Source: Pseudomonadota bacterium
Lineage (GTDB): Bacteria; Pseudomonadota; Alphaproteobacteria; Rhizobiales; Pleomorphomonadaceae
NCBI GenBank assembly: GCA_023436885.1
Contig: JAEZHI010000040.1
Coordinates: forward strand, 310,001 to 374,000
Direction of reading: 5' to 3'
Length of the DNA stretch: 64,000 nucleotides
Position 1 is the stretch's first letter. The number at the start of each line of letters is the position of its first letter. The position numbers and the translations under genes were made by a program. The notes below the pieces were generated by a model that was not told the origin of the DNA, did no database searches, and was given only the letters and a program-made list of their open reading frames with translations. Below, one piece after another: positions 45,415 through 53,889 of the stretch.

Positions 45415-45822
45415 ATGAACATCAGGGCATTTTCAGCATTCTCCATATCCGTTTTTCTCGCCTTCTCTTTGAGCGGCCCGGCACTAGCTCAGCCCATTAC
45501 ATCAAGCTATGCATTGAAATCTGGAGAGAGCGTCGACATCAACGATCTTTATTGGGTGGCGAATTGCAAGTCCTTGCTGACCGCGCCTCCGGAAGTCACG
45601 ATCATGGACGGCCCTCCGGGCGTCAGCGCCGAAGTGAAGGAAGCCATGGTTGTTCCACGTGTCCAGCAATGCGCCAAACCGGTAAAGGGCGGAATATTGA
45701 CGCTGAAAGCTGACAATATCGAAGATGAGAGCAACACCGTGGTGACGCTTCGCATTCGCTACAAAACCAAGGACGGCGTGCGCGACAAGAGCATGAGTTT
45801 CAATCTAGCTCTCTTCCCCTGA
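45415..45822 (+). CDS. Small periplasmic protein, tandem paralogue 2
   Basis: The 135-residue product has a signal peptide (about 1-25, ending ALAQ). It is clearly homologous to the preceding gene, with the same two-Cys spacing and CAKPVKGG core, but diverged over the rest, so the duplication is old. It starts 32 bp after paralogue 1 and is probably in the same transcript. Confidence 0.7.
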   Translation: MNIRAFSAFSISVFLAFSLSGPALAQPITSSYALKSGESVDINDLYWVANCKSLLTAPPEVTIMDGPPGVSAEVKEAMVVPRVQQCAKPVKGGILTLKADNIEDESNTVVTLRIRYKTKDGVRDKSMSFNLALFP

Positions 45823-46324
45823 TCCTCTCTGAAGATCAGCCAAACACTTCGCGAAATGGGCCCACCGGCAGGACCGAGGCGGAAGAACTCGGTCGTGCCG
45901 GCAACCTTTTATCCGGTCGGCAAGGCAGCCGGCCAAACCTCCGACTCCTTCCGTCTACCTTCCCAACGGATGATCGAGATCGGACAGCAATCCGCTATCC
46001 AGCTCGGCCGGTTACGGCTCGCCACGCCGCCGCACTCATTTCAGCGGCAGGAACATATCGGCCGTCGTGCCCCGCTCCGGCGAGCGACATCGGCTTCCCG
46101 CAAGTATTACATATATTCACGCGTTAATTATTCAAATGAAACGCTTCATGTGAGCCTACAACTCATCCGTTAGTTGCATAAAATCATCATCACTCAAAGT
46201 TCACCTCCAGATTAATGGAAGCGAAAACAATATATGCCATAAGAACGCAACTAAGCGGAACCAAAGACATCGAACTCGATTTCTACCAATACAGTTTACT
46301 TCCTGTTTGCCTTGGAGGGCATGT
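45823..46324. other. Gene-free spacer carrying the kup fragment and an AT-rich promoter region
   Basis: Apart from the kup 3' remnant (45919-46002) I see no gene. From about 46100 the sequence becomes AT-rich and probably carries the promoter of the GGDEF/EAL gene, whose ribosome-binding site GGAGGG is at 46314-46319. Confidence 0.5.
45919..46002 (+). pseudogene. Diverged 3'-terminal fragment of a kup gene
   Basis: This stretch aligns codon for codon without gaps to the last 28 codons of kup (44736-44819): SDSFRLPSQRMIEIGQQSAI against SDFFRLPSNRVIEIGQQFSI. Several differences are synonymous (GCG/GCA, CTG/CTA, GGG/GGA, CAG/CAA). The stop TAG is CAG here. Weaker similarity extends about 20 bp further upstream. 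It is in the same orientation as kup, with no 5' part. Confidence 0.85.
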
Positions 46325-48304
46325 ATGGGAGCGGCGGCCCCGGGGGCTTCACAGGGCAACAGTTCGACCGAGCGGCCGTATCGCCAGGAGATACGCGCCG
46401 AACAACTGAATATTGCCCTCAACAACCTGCCCACGACCCTGATCTCCTCCGTCATCATTTCCGCGTCGGGCGCAGTCGTCCTCGATATCGAGGCCGGCTA
46501 TTCCTGGATCCCCCGCTGGCTCGCCGTCGTGATCTGCACCTCGCTGCTACGGGGGCTTTGGCTTTTCTACGTTCATCGGCGGCCCGCCGCCGTCGAGGAC
46601 ACCGAGCGGTGCCTCAGCCATCTGCGTCTCTCGGCCTTCGTGGCCGGCTTGGCCTGGGCCGCCGTGCCGCTGCTGCAGATCGGCCATATAGAGACCATGG
46701 CGGGGGCCCTTACGGCCTTCCTGATGGCCGGCATTTCCGCCGGCGCGCTCATTCAAAGCATGACGCTGGCCGACCAGGGCATCGCGTTCTTCACGCCCAT
46801 CCTGCTGGCGACGAGCGGCACCTTCCTCGCGCAGGGCAACATCGCCTGCGGCATCATCGGCGGAAACGCGCTGCTGCTGCTCGTCATGATGGTTCTGCAA
46901 GCACGTCGCGGATCGGAGCGCTTCTGGCGCGGCGAGGAAGCCCGCCTCAGCTCGCTGGCGCTCGCCAAGTCGGTCAATGAATCCAACCGCAAGCTCGATT
47001 ACCTCGCCAATCACGACAGCCTGACCGGCCTCAACAACCGGGCGGCCTTCAACGCCGAGCTGGCGGCCCGCGCGGCAAAGGGCTCCAAGCTGGCGCTCGC
47101 CATCATCGATCTCGACAATTTCAAGCTGGTCAACGACACCCGCGGCCACCTGGTCGGCGACAAGGTGCTGATCGAAGCCGCAACCCGCATCTCCCGCGCC
47201 TGCCAGCCCAGCGAGTTCATCGCCCGACTGGGTGGCGACGAGTTTGCCATCGTCATCGATTCCGCCGGCTGCGAGCAGCGCGCCGAGGCCCTCTGCCAGT
47301 TGGTGGTCCGGGAGATGGGCCGCCCCTTCGTCATCGACGGCACCACGTCATCGATCGGCGCGTCCATCGGCCTTGCCTTCTTCCCGCTGGATGCCACCGA
47401 CCTGACCGAGCTGTTCGCCGCCGCCGACATCGCCCTCTACGCCGCCAAGGGCAAGGGCAAGCATCAGGCCTCCCGGTTCGACGCTGAGCTCCGCATCAAG
47501 CTCGAGCGAAATCAGCGCATCGAAGCGGAGATCAGCGAAGCCCTGGCGCACAACCACCTCACCGTGCTGTTCCAGGGCCAGCACAGCCTGTTCAACGGCG
47601 CCGTCATCGGTCACGAGACCCTGATCCGCTGGACCCATCCCAAACTGGGCGCCGTCAGCCCGGCGGAAATCCTGGCGGCAGTGCGCAATGCCGACATAGG
47701 CGACAGGTTGACGGAGTTCGTCGCCAGAGAAGCCTGCCGCCTCGTGCGCGCCCTGACCAAGGCCGGCGACACCACCTCCACGGTGGCCATCAACATCTCG
47801 CCGGTCGAGTTCCTGACCGGCACCCCGGTGGACATCATCCTCGACACCATCGACCGCTTCGGCATCCACGCCGAGCGCTTCGAGGTGGAAGTCACCGAAG
47901 AGGCCATTCAGGACCTGAAGGGCGTCAACGCCGAACTCAACCGGCTGATCTCGGCCGGCGTCAGGATCGCCATCGACGACTTCGGCTCCGGCCACTCGTC
48001 GCTGGTCAAGCTGGCCTCCCTGCCCTTCGGCAAGCTGAAGATCGACCGTTCGTTGATCTCCGGCATCGACAGCCAGGCGAGAAACGCCCAGCTCGTCAGC
48101 ACCCTGATCAGCTTTGGCGAGCGGCTGAAATTCTCCGTGCTGGCCGAGGGCGTCGAAACGGCGCAGGAAGCCGACACGCTGCGGCGCCTCGGCTGCGCCC
48201 AGGTCCAGGGCTTCCACTATTCCCGCCCCATGACCGCAAGCGACATCATCGCCCACACCATCGACGAAGGCACGCGCGTCAGCCCGCTCAGGCATATTTC
48301 CTGA
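46325..48304 (+). CDS. GGDEF-EAL cyclic-di-GMP protein with N-terminal membrane domain
   Basis: The 659-residue protein has about five to six N-terminal membrane segments (to about residue 190) and an intact GGDEF motif (RLGGDEFAIV, about residue 303), so diguanylate cyclase activity is possible. The EAL domain has GHETLIRW (ETL instead of EAL, about residue 431), NISPVEF, DDFGSGHSS and EGVET. The catalytic Glu is kept, so phosphodiesterase activity is plausible. ATG 46325 follows GGAGGG. It stands alone. Confidence 0.93.
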   Translation: MGAAAPGASQGNSSTERPYRQEIRAEQLNIALNNLPTTLISSVIISASGAVVLDIEAGYSWIPRWLAVVICTSLLRGLWLFYVHRRPAAVEDTERCLSHLRLSAFVAGLAWAAVPLLQIGHIETMAGALTAFLMAGISAGALIQSMTLADQGIAFFTPILLATSGTFLAQGNIACGIIGGNALLLLVMMVLQARRGSERFWRGEEARLSSLALAKSVNESNRKLDYLANHDSLTGLNNRAAFNAELAARAAKGSKLALAIIDLDNFKLVNDTRGHLVGDKVLIEAATRISRACQPSEFIARLGGDEFAIVIDSAGCEQRAEALCQLVVREMGRPFVIDGTTSSIGASIGLAFFPLDATDLTELFAAADIALYAAKGKGKHQASRFDAELRIKLERNQRIEAEISEALAHNHLTVLFQGQHSLFNGAVIGHETLIRWTHPKLGAVSPAEILAAVRNADIGDRLTEFVAREACRLVRALTKAGDTTSTVAINISPVEFLTGTPVDIILDTIDRFGIHAERFEVEVTEEAIQDLKGVNAELNRLISAGVRIAIDDFGSGHSSLVKLASLPFGKLKIDRSLISGIDSQARNAQLVSTLISFGERLKFSVLAEGVETAQEADTLRRLGCAQVQGFHYSRPMTASDIIAHTIDEGTRVSPLRHIS

Positions 48305-48441
48305 CAGGCGCCGGCTGCCGCGATCGGCATCGGCCGCCCCACGCAGCCACTCCCTCCTCCTGTCCGTCAGCTCCGGAGCGGCTTCAGCCATACGTAGGAT
48401 TGCCTAAATTTTCGGCCGACTGCAATCGTAAGCAACTTTTC

Positions 48442-48473
48442 AAATGTCATGACATATGATTGTAATGACATTT
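48442..48473. promoter_or_regulatory. Inverted-repeat operator candidate at the start of the GntR gene
   Basis: AAATGTCAT (48442-48450) and ATGACATTT (48465-48473) are perfect inverted arms. The left one also forms the palindrome TGTCATGACA (48446-48455). The site immediately precedes or overlaps the possible start codons of the GntR/UTRA gene, as expected for an autoregulated repressor of the operon. Confidence 0.65.
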
Positions 48474-49223
48474 ATGTGGAACGACACCGAACTCACCTCC
48501 GGCCCATTGCCCCTCTGGTGGCAGATTGCCGACCGCCTTCGCCGCTCGATCGAGCATGGCGAGTTCAAGGCGGGCGACGTCCTGCCATCGGAGGCGCTGC
48601 TCAACGAAACCTTTGGCGTCAGCCGAACCACCGCCCGGGCGGCGCTCGACCGCCTCGAACAGGAAGGATTGATCCTTCGCAAGGCCGGCCGGGGATCGGT
48701 CGTGCTCGATTCCAAGGTCGACCAGCCCCTCAGCCGCCTGTCCAGTTTCGCCGAGGACATGCGCCAGCGCGGTCTCAGCGCCAGCTACCAGACATTCGGC
48801 ATCTCCCTCGCCCCCATCTCCGGTGAGGCCGCAAAGGAACTCGGCGTGGAGACCGGCGTGCCGGCACTGCACATCGAGCGCGTGCTGAAGGCCGACGGTT
48901 TGCCGATGGCGGTCTCCGACGCCTGGATCCATCCGGGCATCGTCGGCAATGCGCGACTTCCTTCCCCGTCGGAATTCGACAACCGTTCCCTTTACGACTG
49001 GTTGGAAACCACATTCGGAGCGCGGATCGTCAGTGGCAGCGAGACGATCGAAGCCGCCATCGCCGATCGACGCATGGCGAGGCACCTCGAAATCCCGGTC
49101 GGCTCGGCCATGCTGGTGGCCCGCCGCCAGTCGCTCGGTCAGGACAAGACGCCGATCGAATATGTCGTGGTATCCTATCGCGCCGATCGCTACCGCTTTA
49201 CCGTCGATCTGGTGCGGTCATGA
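48474..49223 (+). CDS. GntR family regulator, HutC/UTRA type
   Basis: The 249-residue protein has an N-terminal winged helix (PLPLWWQIADRLRRSIEHGEFKAGDVLPSEALLNETFGVSRTTARAALDRL) and a UTRA effector domain (LSRLSSFAEDMRQRGLSASYQTFG to the end). In-frame ATGs at 48456, 48465 and 48474 are possible; I chose the last because the operator lies before it. It is ATGA-coupled to the sugar kinase and should repress this catabolic operon until a sugar or sugar phosphate binds. Confidence 0.9.
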   Translation: MWNDTELTSGPLPLWWQIADRLRRSIEHGEFKAGDVLPSEALLNETFGVSRTTARAALDRLEQEGLILRKAGRGSVVLDSKVDQPLSRLSSFAEDMRQRGLSASYQTFGISLAPISGEAAKELGVETGVPALHIERVLKADGLPMAVSDAWIHPGIVGNARLPSPSEFDNRSLYDWLETTFGARIVSGSETIEAAIADRRMARHLEIPVGSAMLVARRQSLGQDKTPIEYVVVSYRADRYRFTVDLVRS

Positions 49224-50116
49224 CCGCCGCCCTGTTCGTCGGCGACGTCAGCCTCGACCTGACCATGGTGGCCGATCACGTGCCGGCGCCGGACGAGAAG
49301 GTGCATGTCGACGAGGCCATCGAAGCGCCAGGCGGCGTGGTCGCCAACGCCGCCGTGGCCTGTGCCCACGCCGGCTCTCCAGCCCGCCTGCTGCTGCGGG
49401 TCGGTAGCGACGCCGCCGGCCGCGTTGTCGCCGAAGGGCTCGCCGCAGCCGGCGTTCAAGTCGAGGTGGATCCAATCGAGGGCCGGACCTGCCGCGTGGT
49501 CGTCATTGTCGAGCCGCACGGCGAAAAGCGGCTGCTGCTCGACCCCGGCGTATCCATGTATCCCGGACAAGAGGCGGTGGAAGCTGTCTCGCTCGACGGC
49601 ATCGGCTGGTTGCACACCGCCGCCTATGGCGCCGCCGCCGAGCGGCTGATTGCCCGCTGCCGCGACGCCGGCATCGCCTGGTCGCTCGACCTCGAGCCGG
49701 CGTCATTTGCCGAGGGTATCGACACCATCCTGCCATTGCTCGACGGCGCCGAAACGCTGTTTCTCAACGATCGGGCCAATGCCACCCTGGGTGGCGACGG
49801 CGCTCGCCGTCTTCTGGCCCTTGGGGCGCGCAGCGTCATCCGCACTCGTGGCCGCGACGGCGCCGAGCTGATCACCGCCGCAGCAAGCACATCCATCCCG
49901 GCGCCGGTCATCGGCCACCCCGTCGACACCACCGGCGCCGGCGACTGCCTCGCCGGCTGGTACATCGGCGAACGGCTCGCCGGTTCGTCGCCCACCGATG
50001 CCCTGACAGCTGCCGTGACGGCCGCGACGCTGAGCTGTCTCGGCCTCGGCGCCCAGCCATCCTATCCCAGCCGCCCCCAGGTGGCCGCCGCTCGCAAGAC
50101 AATCGAGGAAACATGA
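49220..50116 (+). CDS. PfkB family carbohydrate kinase
   Basis: The 298-residue ribokinase-like protein has the first PfkB signature around GGVVANAAVACAHAG and the second, DTTGAGDCLAGWYIGE with the catalytic Asp in GAGD, near residues 234-249. It would phosphorylate the sugar or nucleoside imported by the ABC system downstream. It overlaps both neighbours by 4 bp. Confidence 0.92.
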   Translation: MTAALFVGDVSLDLTMVADHVPAPDEKVHVDEAIEAPGGVVANAAVACAHAGSPARLLLRVGSDAAGRVVAEGLAAAGVQVEVDPIEGRTCRVVVIVEPHGEKRLLLDPGVSMYPGQEAVEAVSLDGIGWLHTAAYGAAAERLIARCRDAGIAWSLDLEPASFAEGIDTILPLLDGAETLFLNDRANATLGGDGARRLLALGARSVIRTRGRDGAELITAAASTSIPAPVIGHPVDTTGAGDCLAGWYIGERLAGSSPTDALTAAVTAATLSCLGLGAQPSYPSRPQVAAARKTIEET

Positions 50117-50961
50117 CTGCCCCCATGGTCCTGCCCGACAAGGGCAACACGCTCGAAACCCTGTTCCCGGTGCGGAAGCCGGTCATCGGCGTGATCCACC
50201 TGAAGCCGCTACCCGGCGCGCCGCGCTATGATGGACAGCCGGTGCGCGAGATCTACGCCGCGGCCGCCGAAGATGCCCGGACGCTGGCCGCCGGCGGCAT
50301 CGACGGCATCATCGTCGAGAACGCCAGCGATCTGCCCTTCGCCCGCCCCGACAACATCGGCCCGGAAACGGTGGCGGCTTTGACCGCCGCCTGCATCGAG
50401 GTCCGCAACGCCGTCGACACGCCGATCGGCATCACCTGCGTTGCCAACGGCGCCATACCGGCGCTGGCGATCGCCAAGGCGGTCGGCGCGCGCTGGGTGC
50501 GCGTCAACCAGTGGGTCAACGCCTATGTGGCCAACGAGGGCTTTCTGAACGGCCCGGCCCCGGAGGCCATGCGCTACCGCTCGATGATCGGCGCCCGCGA
50601 CGTCGCCATCTTCGCCGATGTGCACGTCAAGTTCGGTGCCCACGCCATCACCGCCGACCGCAGCATCGCCGAGCAGGCCACCGACGCGGAATGGTTCGAT
50701 GCCGACGTTCTGATCGCCACGGGAACCCGCACCGGCAACCCGACGCAGCCCGACGAGGTGCGCGAGGTGCGCGCCGGCACCAACCTGCCGGTGGTGGTGG
50801 GTTCCGGCCTTGCCCCCGAACAGGTGCCCGATCTCTTCGCCGTGGCGGATGGCGCGATCGTCGGCCAATGGCTGAAACACGACGGCCGCTGGTGGAACCC
50901 GGTCGATCCCCGCCGGGTCGAGCGGCTGATGAACGCCGTTGAGAAGATGAGGTCATCATGA
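50113..50961 (+). CDS. BtpA/SgcQ family TIM-barrel protein
   Basis: The 282-residue protein has the family pattern VIGVIHLKPLPGAPRY, GGIDGIIVENASDLPF, VRVNQWVNAYVANEGFLNG and ADVLIATGTRTGNP. BtpA affects photosystem I in cyanobacteria; SgcQ lies in a sugar operon of E. coli. Neither reaction is firmly known. Between a kinase and an importer, a role as aldolase, isomerase or other enzyme on the phosphorylated sugar is likely (inference). Confidence 0.9.
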   Translation: MTAPMVLPDKGNTLETLFPVRKPVIGVIHLKPLPGAPRYDGQPVREIYAAAAEDARTLAAGGIDGIIVENASDLPFARPDNIGPETVAALTAACIEVRNAVDTPIGITCVANGAIPALAIAKAVGARWVRVNQWVNAYVANEGFLNGPAPEAMRYRSMIGARDVAIFADVHVKFGAHAITADRSIAEQATDAEWFDADVLIATGTRTGNPTQPDEVREVRAGTNLPVVVGSGLAPEQVPDLFAVADGAIVGQWLKHDGRWWNPVDPRRVERLMNAVEKMRSS

Positions 50962-51677
50962 CGCTTCTGACCGGAGAGACCGACGTCTTCTCCTCGGCCG
51001 GCGCCGACGAGCGCACCGCCGTGGTCTTCCTCTGTCGCCGTCACGGCGACACCGCCGACATCTTCGGCGAGGCCGAGCGACGGGCGGTAGAGGCCACCCT
51101 GCGGCAGCTCCGCGACGAAGGCTGGCTGTTGTCGATCGGCGCCATGATCGATCCGGAGACCACCGCCGAGGCCGAAGCACTCGACGCCGGCTTTACCCAC
51201 CCCTACGACGTGGCCGGCGTGTTCGAGGCACCGAGTCTGACGGCGGCGATCGAAGGAACCATCCGCCTGGAAGCGGCGGGATGGGCGCGGCTCTTTTCGA
51301 CCGAATGGATGATCGGCCCGCGAGAATTTGCCGCCGTTCACGGCACCGGCGGCGACCGGCCGCGCGACTGGGGCTTCCTCGCCTTCTGGGAATGGAATGA
51401 CAGCTGGGCGGCGGCAACGCCCGACGAGCGCGCCGCCTATGACGCCGAATGCGACATCGCCTTCAAGGGCGACCTCTCGCTCGACATCAACATCGCCGGC
51501 CGCCACCGGCTCGACTGGGCGCACGGCTGGCACCATCTCGGCGCCTGGCTGGCCCCTTCGCCGGAAGCGATCGATACGGCCATCACCGGCCACGAGGCGG
51601 TGGCCGACTTTGTCTTCACCACCTCCCGACACGTGATCGGCCGCGTCCGCCCGATCCACGAACTGCTTGCAAGGTAA
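50958..51677 (+). CDS. Hypothetical protein of the BtpA/ABC operon
   Basis: I do not recognise this 239-residue soluble protein. It looks like two copies of an alpha/beta (ferredoxin-like) unit with aromatic-rich strands (WGFLAFWEWNDSWAAATPDERAAYDAECDIAF, HGWHHLGAWLAPSPEAID). It is translationally coupled to the BtpA gene and 6 bp from the next, so it is a genuine operon member and may be an enzyme or binding protein for the imported substrate. Confidence 0.65.
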   Translation: MTLLTGETDVFSSAGADERTAVVFLCRRHGDTADIFGEAERRAVEATLRQLRDEGWLLSIGAMIDPETTAEAEALDAGFTHPYDVAGVFEAPSLTAAIEGTIRLEAAGWARLFSTEWMIGPREFAAVHGTGGDRPRDWGFLAFWEWNDSWAAATPDERAAYDAECDIAFKGDLSLDINIAGRHRLDWAHGWHHLGAWLAPSPEAIDTAITGHEAVADFVFTTSRHVIGRVRPIHELLAR

Positions 51678-51683
51678 TCCGCC

Positions 51684-51989
51684 ATGTCCGAAAGCATCTG
51701 GATCCACTACGCACGCCCCCGCCCCCACTGGTATCGGCTCGATGCCGGCGAGAAGAGCGCGCTCGAAGCCCGCTGGGCCGAGGTGGAAGCCGCATCCGCC
51801 GCCGCCGGCGCGAGCCGGGTCGGCCGCTATCATGTTCGCGGCCAGCACGACTTCCAGACCGTCGACATCTGGCGCTTCGCCAGCCCGGAAGCGGCCTTCG
51901 ACCATTGGTCCCGCTTGACCAAGGCCGGCTACAACGAGCTGTTCGCCTTCTCGAACAACGTCGGCCTTTCGCTGCCCGAGGCCTCGTGA
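51684..51989 (+). CDS. Small hypothetical protein of the BtpA/ABC operon
   Basis: The 101-residue protein has one alpha/beta unit (ESIWIHYARPRPHWYRLDAGEKSALEARW, TVDIWRFASPEAAFDHWSRLTKAGYNELFAFSNNVG), reminiscent of a dimeric alpha-beta barrel and of one half of the preceding protein. Its stop overlaps the ABC ATPase start (TGATG). Function unknown. Confidence 0.65.
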   Translation: MSESIWIHYARPRPHWYRLDAGEKSALEARWAEVEAASAAAGASRVGRYHVRGQHDFQTVDIWRFASPEAAFDHWSRLTKAGYNELFAFSNNVGLSLPEAS

Positions 51990-52756
51990 TGGGCGCGCCG
52001 CTTCTGGAGGCCAAGGGCATCCACAAGCGCTTCGGCCACGCGCACGTGCTGCGTGGCGTCGATTTTGCCGTCAACGCCGGCGAGATCTGCGCGCTGGTCG
52101 GCGACAACGGGGCCGGCAAATCGACCCTGGTCAAGATCCTGTCGGGCGCCGACATGCCGAGCGCCGGCACGATCGCCGTCGATGGTCAGCCCGTCAGCTT
52201 CGCCTCTCCCGCCGAGGCTCAGCGCCACGGCATCGCCACCGTCTATCAGGATCTGGCGCTCGCCCCCGATCTCAGCCCCGCCGATAACATCTTTCTCGGC
52301 AACGAACTGATGCGGCGCGGACTGGCCGGCCGTCTCGGCTTCGTCGACCGGGCGGAGATGCGCCGCCGCGCCAGCGAGCAGTTCGCCCGCCTCGGCGTCC
52401 GGCTGCGCTCCAACAAGGCGCCGGTGTCCTCGCTGTCGGGCGGCCAGCGCCAGTCGGTGGCGATCACCCGCGCCGCCATGTGGGCCGACAAGGTGATCTT
52501 CATGGACGAGCCGACCGCCGCCCTCGGCGTGGTCCAGACGGCAAAGGTGATCGAACTGATCCGCCAGGTGAAACAGGCCGGCATCTCCGTCGTGCTGATC
52601 AGCCACAACATGCCGCAGGTCATCGAGGTGGCCGACCGCATCGTCGTGCTGCGTCTCGGCGAGAATGTCGCGGAATTCCGGGCCGACGATGTCGACGTCG
52701 ACAGGCTGATCGCCGCCATGACCGCCGGCACCCCCATCGCACGGAGTCCCTCATGA
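51989..52756 (+). CDS. Sugar ABC transporter ATP-binding protein (single-domain, RbsA-like)
   Basis: The 255-residue subunit has Walker A GDNGAGKST, Q-loop YQDLAL, signature LSGGQRQ, Walker B VIFMDEPTAALG and H-loop ISHN. The Q-loop and signature are those of the RbsA/CUT2 sugar class, but only one ATPase domain is present, unlike the fused RbsA. It works with the permease and binding protein downstream. Confidence 0.93.
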   Translation: MGAPLLEAKGIHKRFGHAHVLRGVDFAVNAGEICALVGDNGAGKSTLVKILSGADMPSAGTIAVDGQPVSFASPAEAQRHGIATVYQDLALAPDLSPADNIFLGNELMRRGLAGRLGFVDRAEMRRRASEQFARLGVRLRSNKAPVSSLSGGQRQSVAITRAAMWADKVIFMDEPTAALGVVQTAKVIELIRQVKQAGISVVLISHNMPQVIEVADRIVVLRLGENVAEFRADDVDVDRLIAAMTAGTPIARSPS

Positions 52757-53796
52757 GCACGACCACCGAAGCGGATCGCGAGGACGACGCCGAAACCCGC
52801 CGCGAGCGCCTGGCGCGGCTCCTGGGCGGTGGCTGGATCTTTCTGCTGCTGATCGTGCTGATTGCTCTCTTCGCGGCACTCCGGCCGATGCAGTTTGGTT
52901 CGGCCTACAATCTGTCGCAGCTGACCATCAACGCCGCCATCCTTCTGGTGCTGTCCATCGGCCAGACCTTCGTCATCGTCACGGCCGGCATCGATCTGGC
53001 GATCGGCGCCGTGCTGGTGTTCGCCTCGGTCGTCTCGGCCAAGACCATGCTGTGGCTGGCCGGCTCGGCCGGCACCACCTTCGGCACCACCGATGCAAGC
53101 TGGCTGGTGATCGCCATCGGCAGCCTCGTTGCCGTTGCTGCCGGCATGGCCTGGGGCGCGGTAAGCGGCTGGCTGGTGGCCGTCGCCGGCATTCCGGCGC
53201 TGATCGTCACGCTCGGCACCTTCGGCATGGCGCTGGGCTTTGCCCAGATCGTCACCGGCGGCGTCGACGTGCGCGCCATGCCCGAGCGCCTGGTCGACAC
53301 GGTCGGCGCCGGCTGGATCTTCGGCGTCCCCACCCTGGTAGTGATCGCCGCTTTCGTGACCATCGTGGCGGCGGTCGTCCTGCATCTCACGCGCTTCGGA
53401 ACCCGCGTCTTCGCCATCGGCTCCAATGCCGAAGCCGCCCGGCGGGCCGGCATCAACGTCCGCGCCTACATGATCGCCATCTACATGATCTCCGGCGCAC
53501 TGGCCGGCATCGGCGGAATCATGTCCAACGCCCGTTTTTCGACGACGACGATCGGCGGACACGGCATGGACAACCTCACGACCATCTCGGCGGTCGTGCT
53601 GGGCGGCACCAGCCTGTTCGGCGGCGTCGGCAGCATCGCCGGCACGGTGATCGGCGTCTTCATTCCCATCATCCTGCTCAACGGGTTCGTCATCCTCGGT
53701 ATCCCACCCTTCTGGCAAACCGTAGCCATGGGGGCGGTGCTGATCGTTGCCGTCTGGATCGATCAGCTCAAGCGCCGCGCACAGGCGCGCGGCTAA
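52753..53796 (+). CDS. Sugar ABC transporter permease, RbsC-like
   Basis: The 347-residue membrane protein has about nine to ten segments starting at residue 27 (WIFLLLIVLIALFAALRP). The CUT2 motifs TAGIDLAIGAVLVFASVV, AGIPALIVTLGTFGMALGF, GSNAEAARRAGINV and VVLGGTSLFGGVGSIAGT are present. It imports a monosaccharide or related compound. It overlaps the ATPase gene by 4 bp. Confidence 0.94.
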   Translation: MSTTTEADREDDAETRRERLARLLGGGWIFLLLIVLIALFAALRPMQFGSAYNLSQLTINAAILLVLSIGQTFVIVTAGIDLAIGAVLVFASVVSAKTMLWLAGSAGTTFGTTDASWLVIAIGSLVAVAAGMAWGAVSGWLVAVAGIPALIVTLGTFGMALGFAQIVTGGVDVRAMPERLVDTVGAGWIFGVPTLVVIAAFVTIVAAVVLHLTRFGTRVFAIGSNAEAARRAGINVRAYMIAIYMISGALAGIGGIMSNARFSTTTIGGHGMDNLTTISAVVLGGTSLFGGVGSIAGTVIGVFIPIILLNGFVILGIPPFWQTVAMGAVLIVAVWIDQLKRRAQARG

Positions 53797-53797
53797 G

Positions 53798-53843
53798 GCA
53801 TTGTGCGGAAAAGCGGAAGCCAGTTTTCCGCAGAAAGCAATGC
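53798..53843 (+). promoter_or_regulatory. Strong intergenic hairpin between permease and binding-protein genes
   Basis: A perfect 9-bp stem TGCGGAAAA/TTTTCCGCA (53804-53812 with 53824-53832) is extended by GCATTG/CAATGC (53798-53803 with 53838-53843) across a bulge. It separates the low-copy membrane part of the operon from the binding protein. It may be a processing or stability element that raises the level of the last gene, or a terminator for the upstream genes. Confidence 0.55.
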
Positions 53844-53889
53844 AACGACAGCGAACTAAAGAAAAACATCAACCAGAGGGAAAACAACA

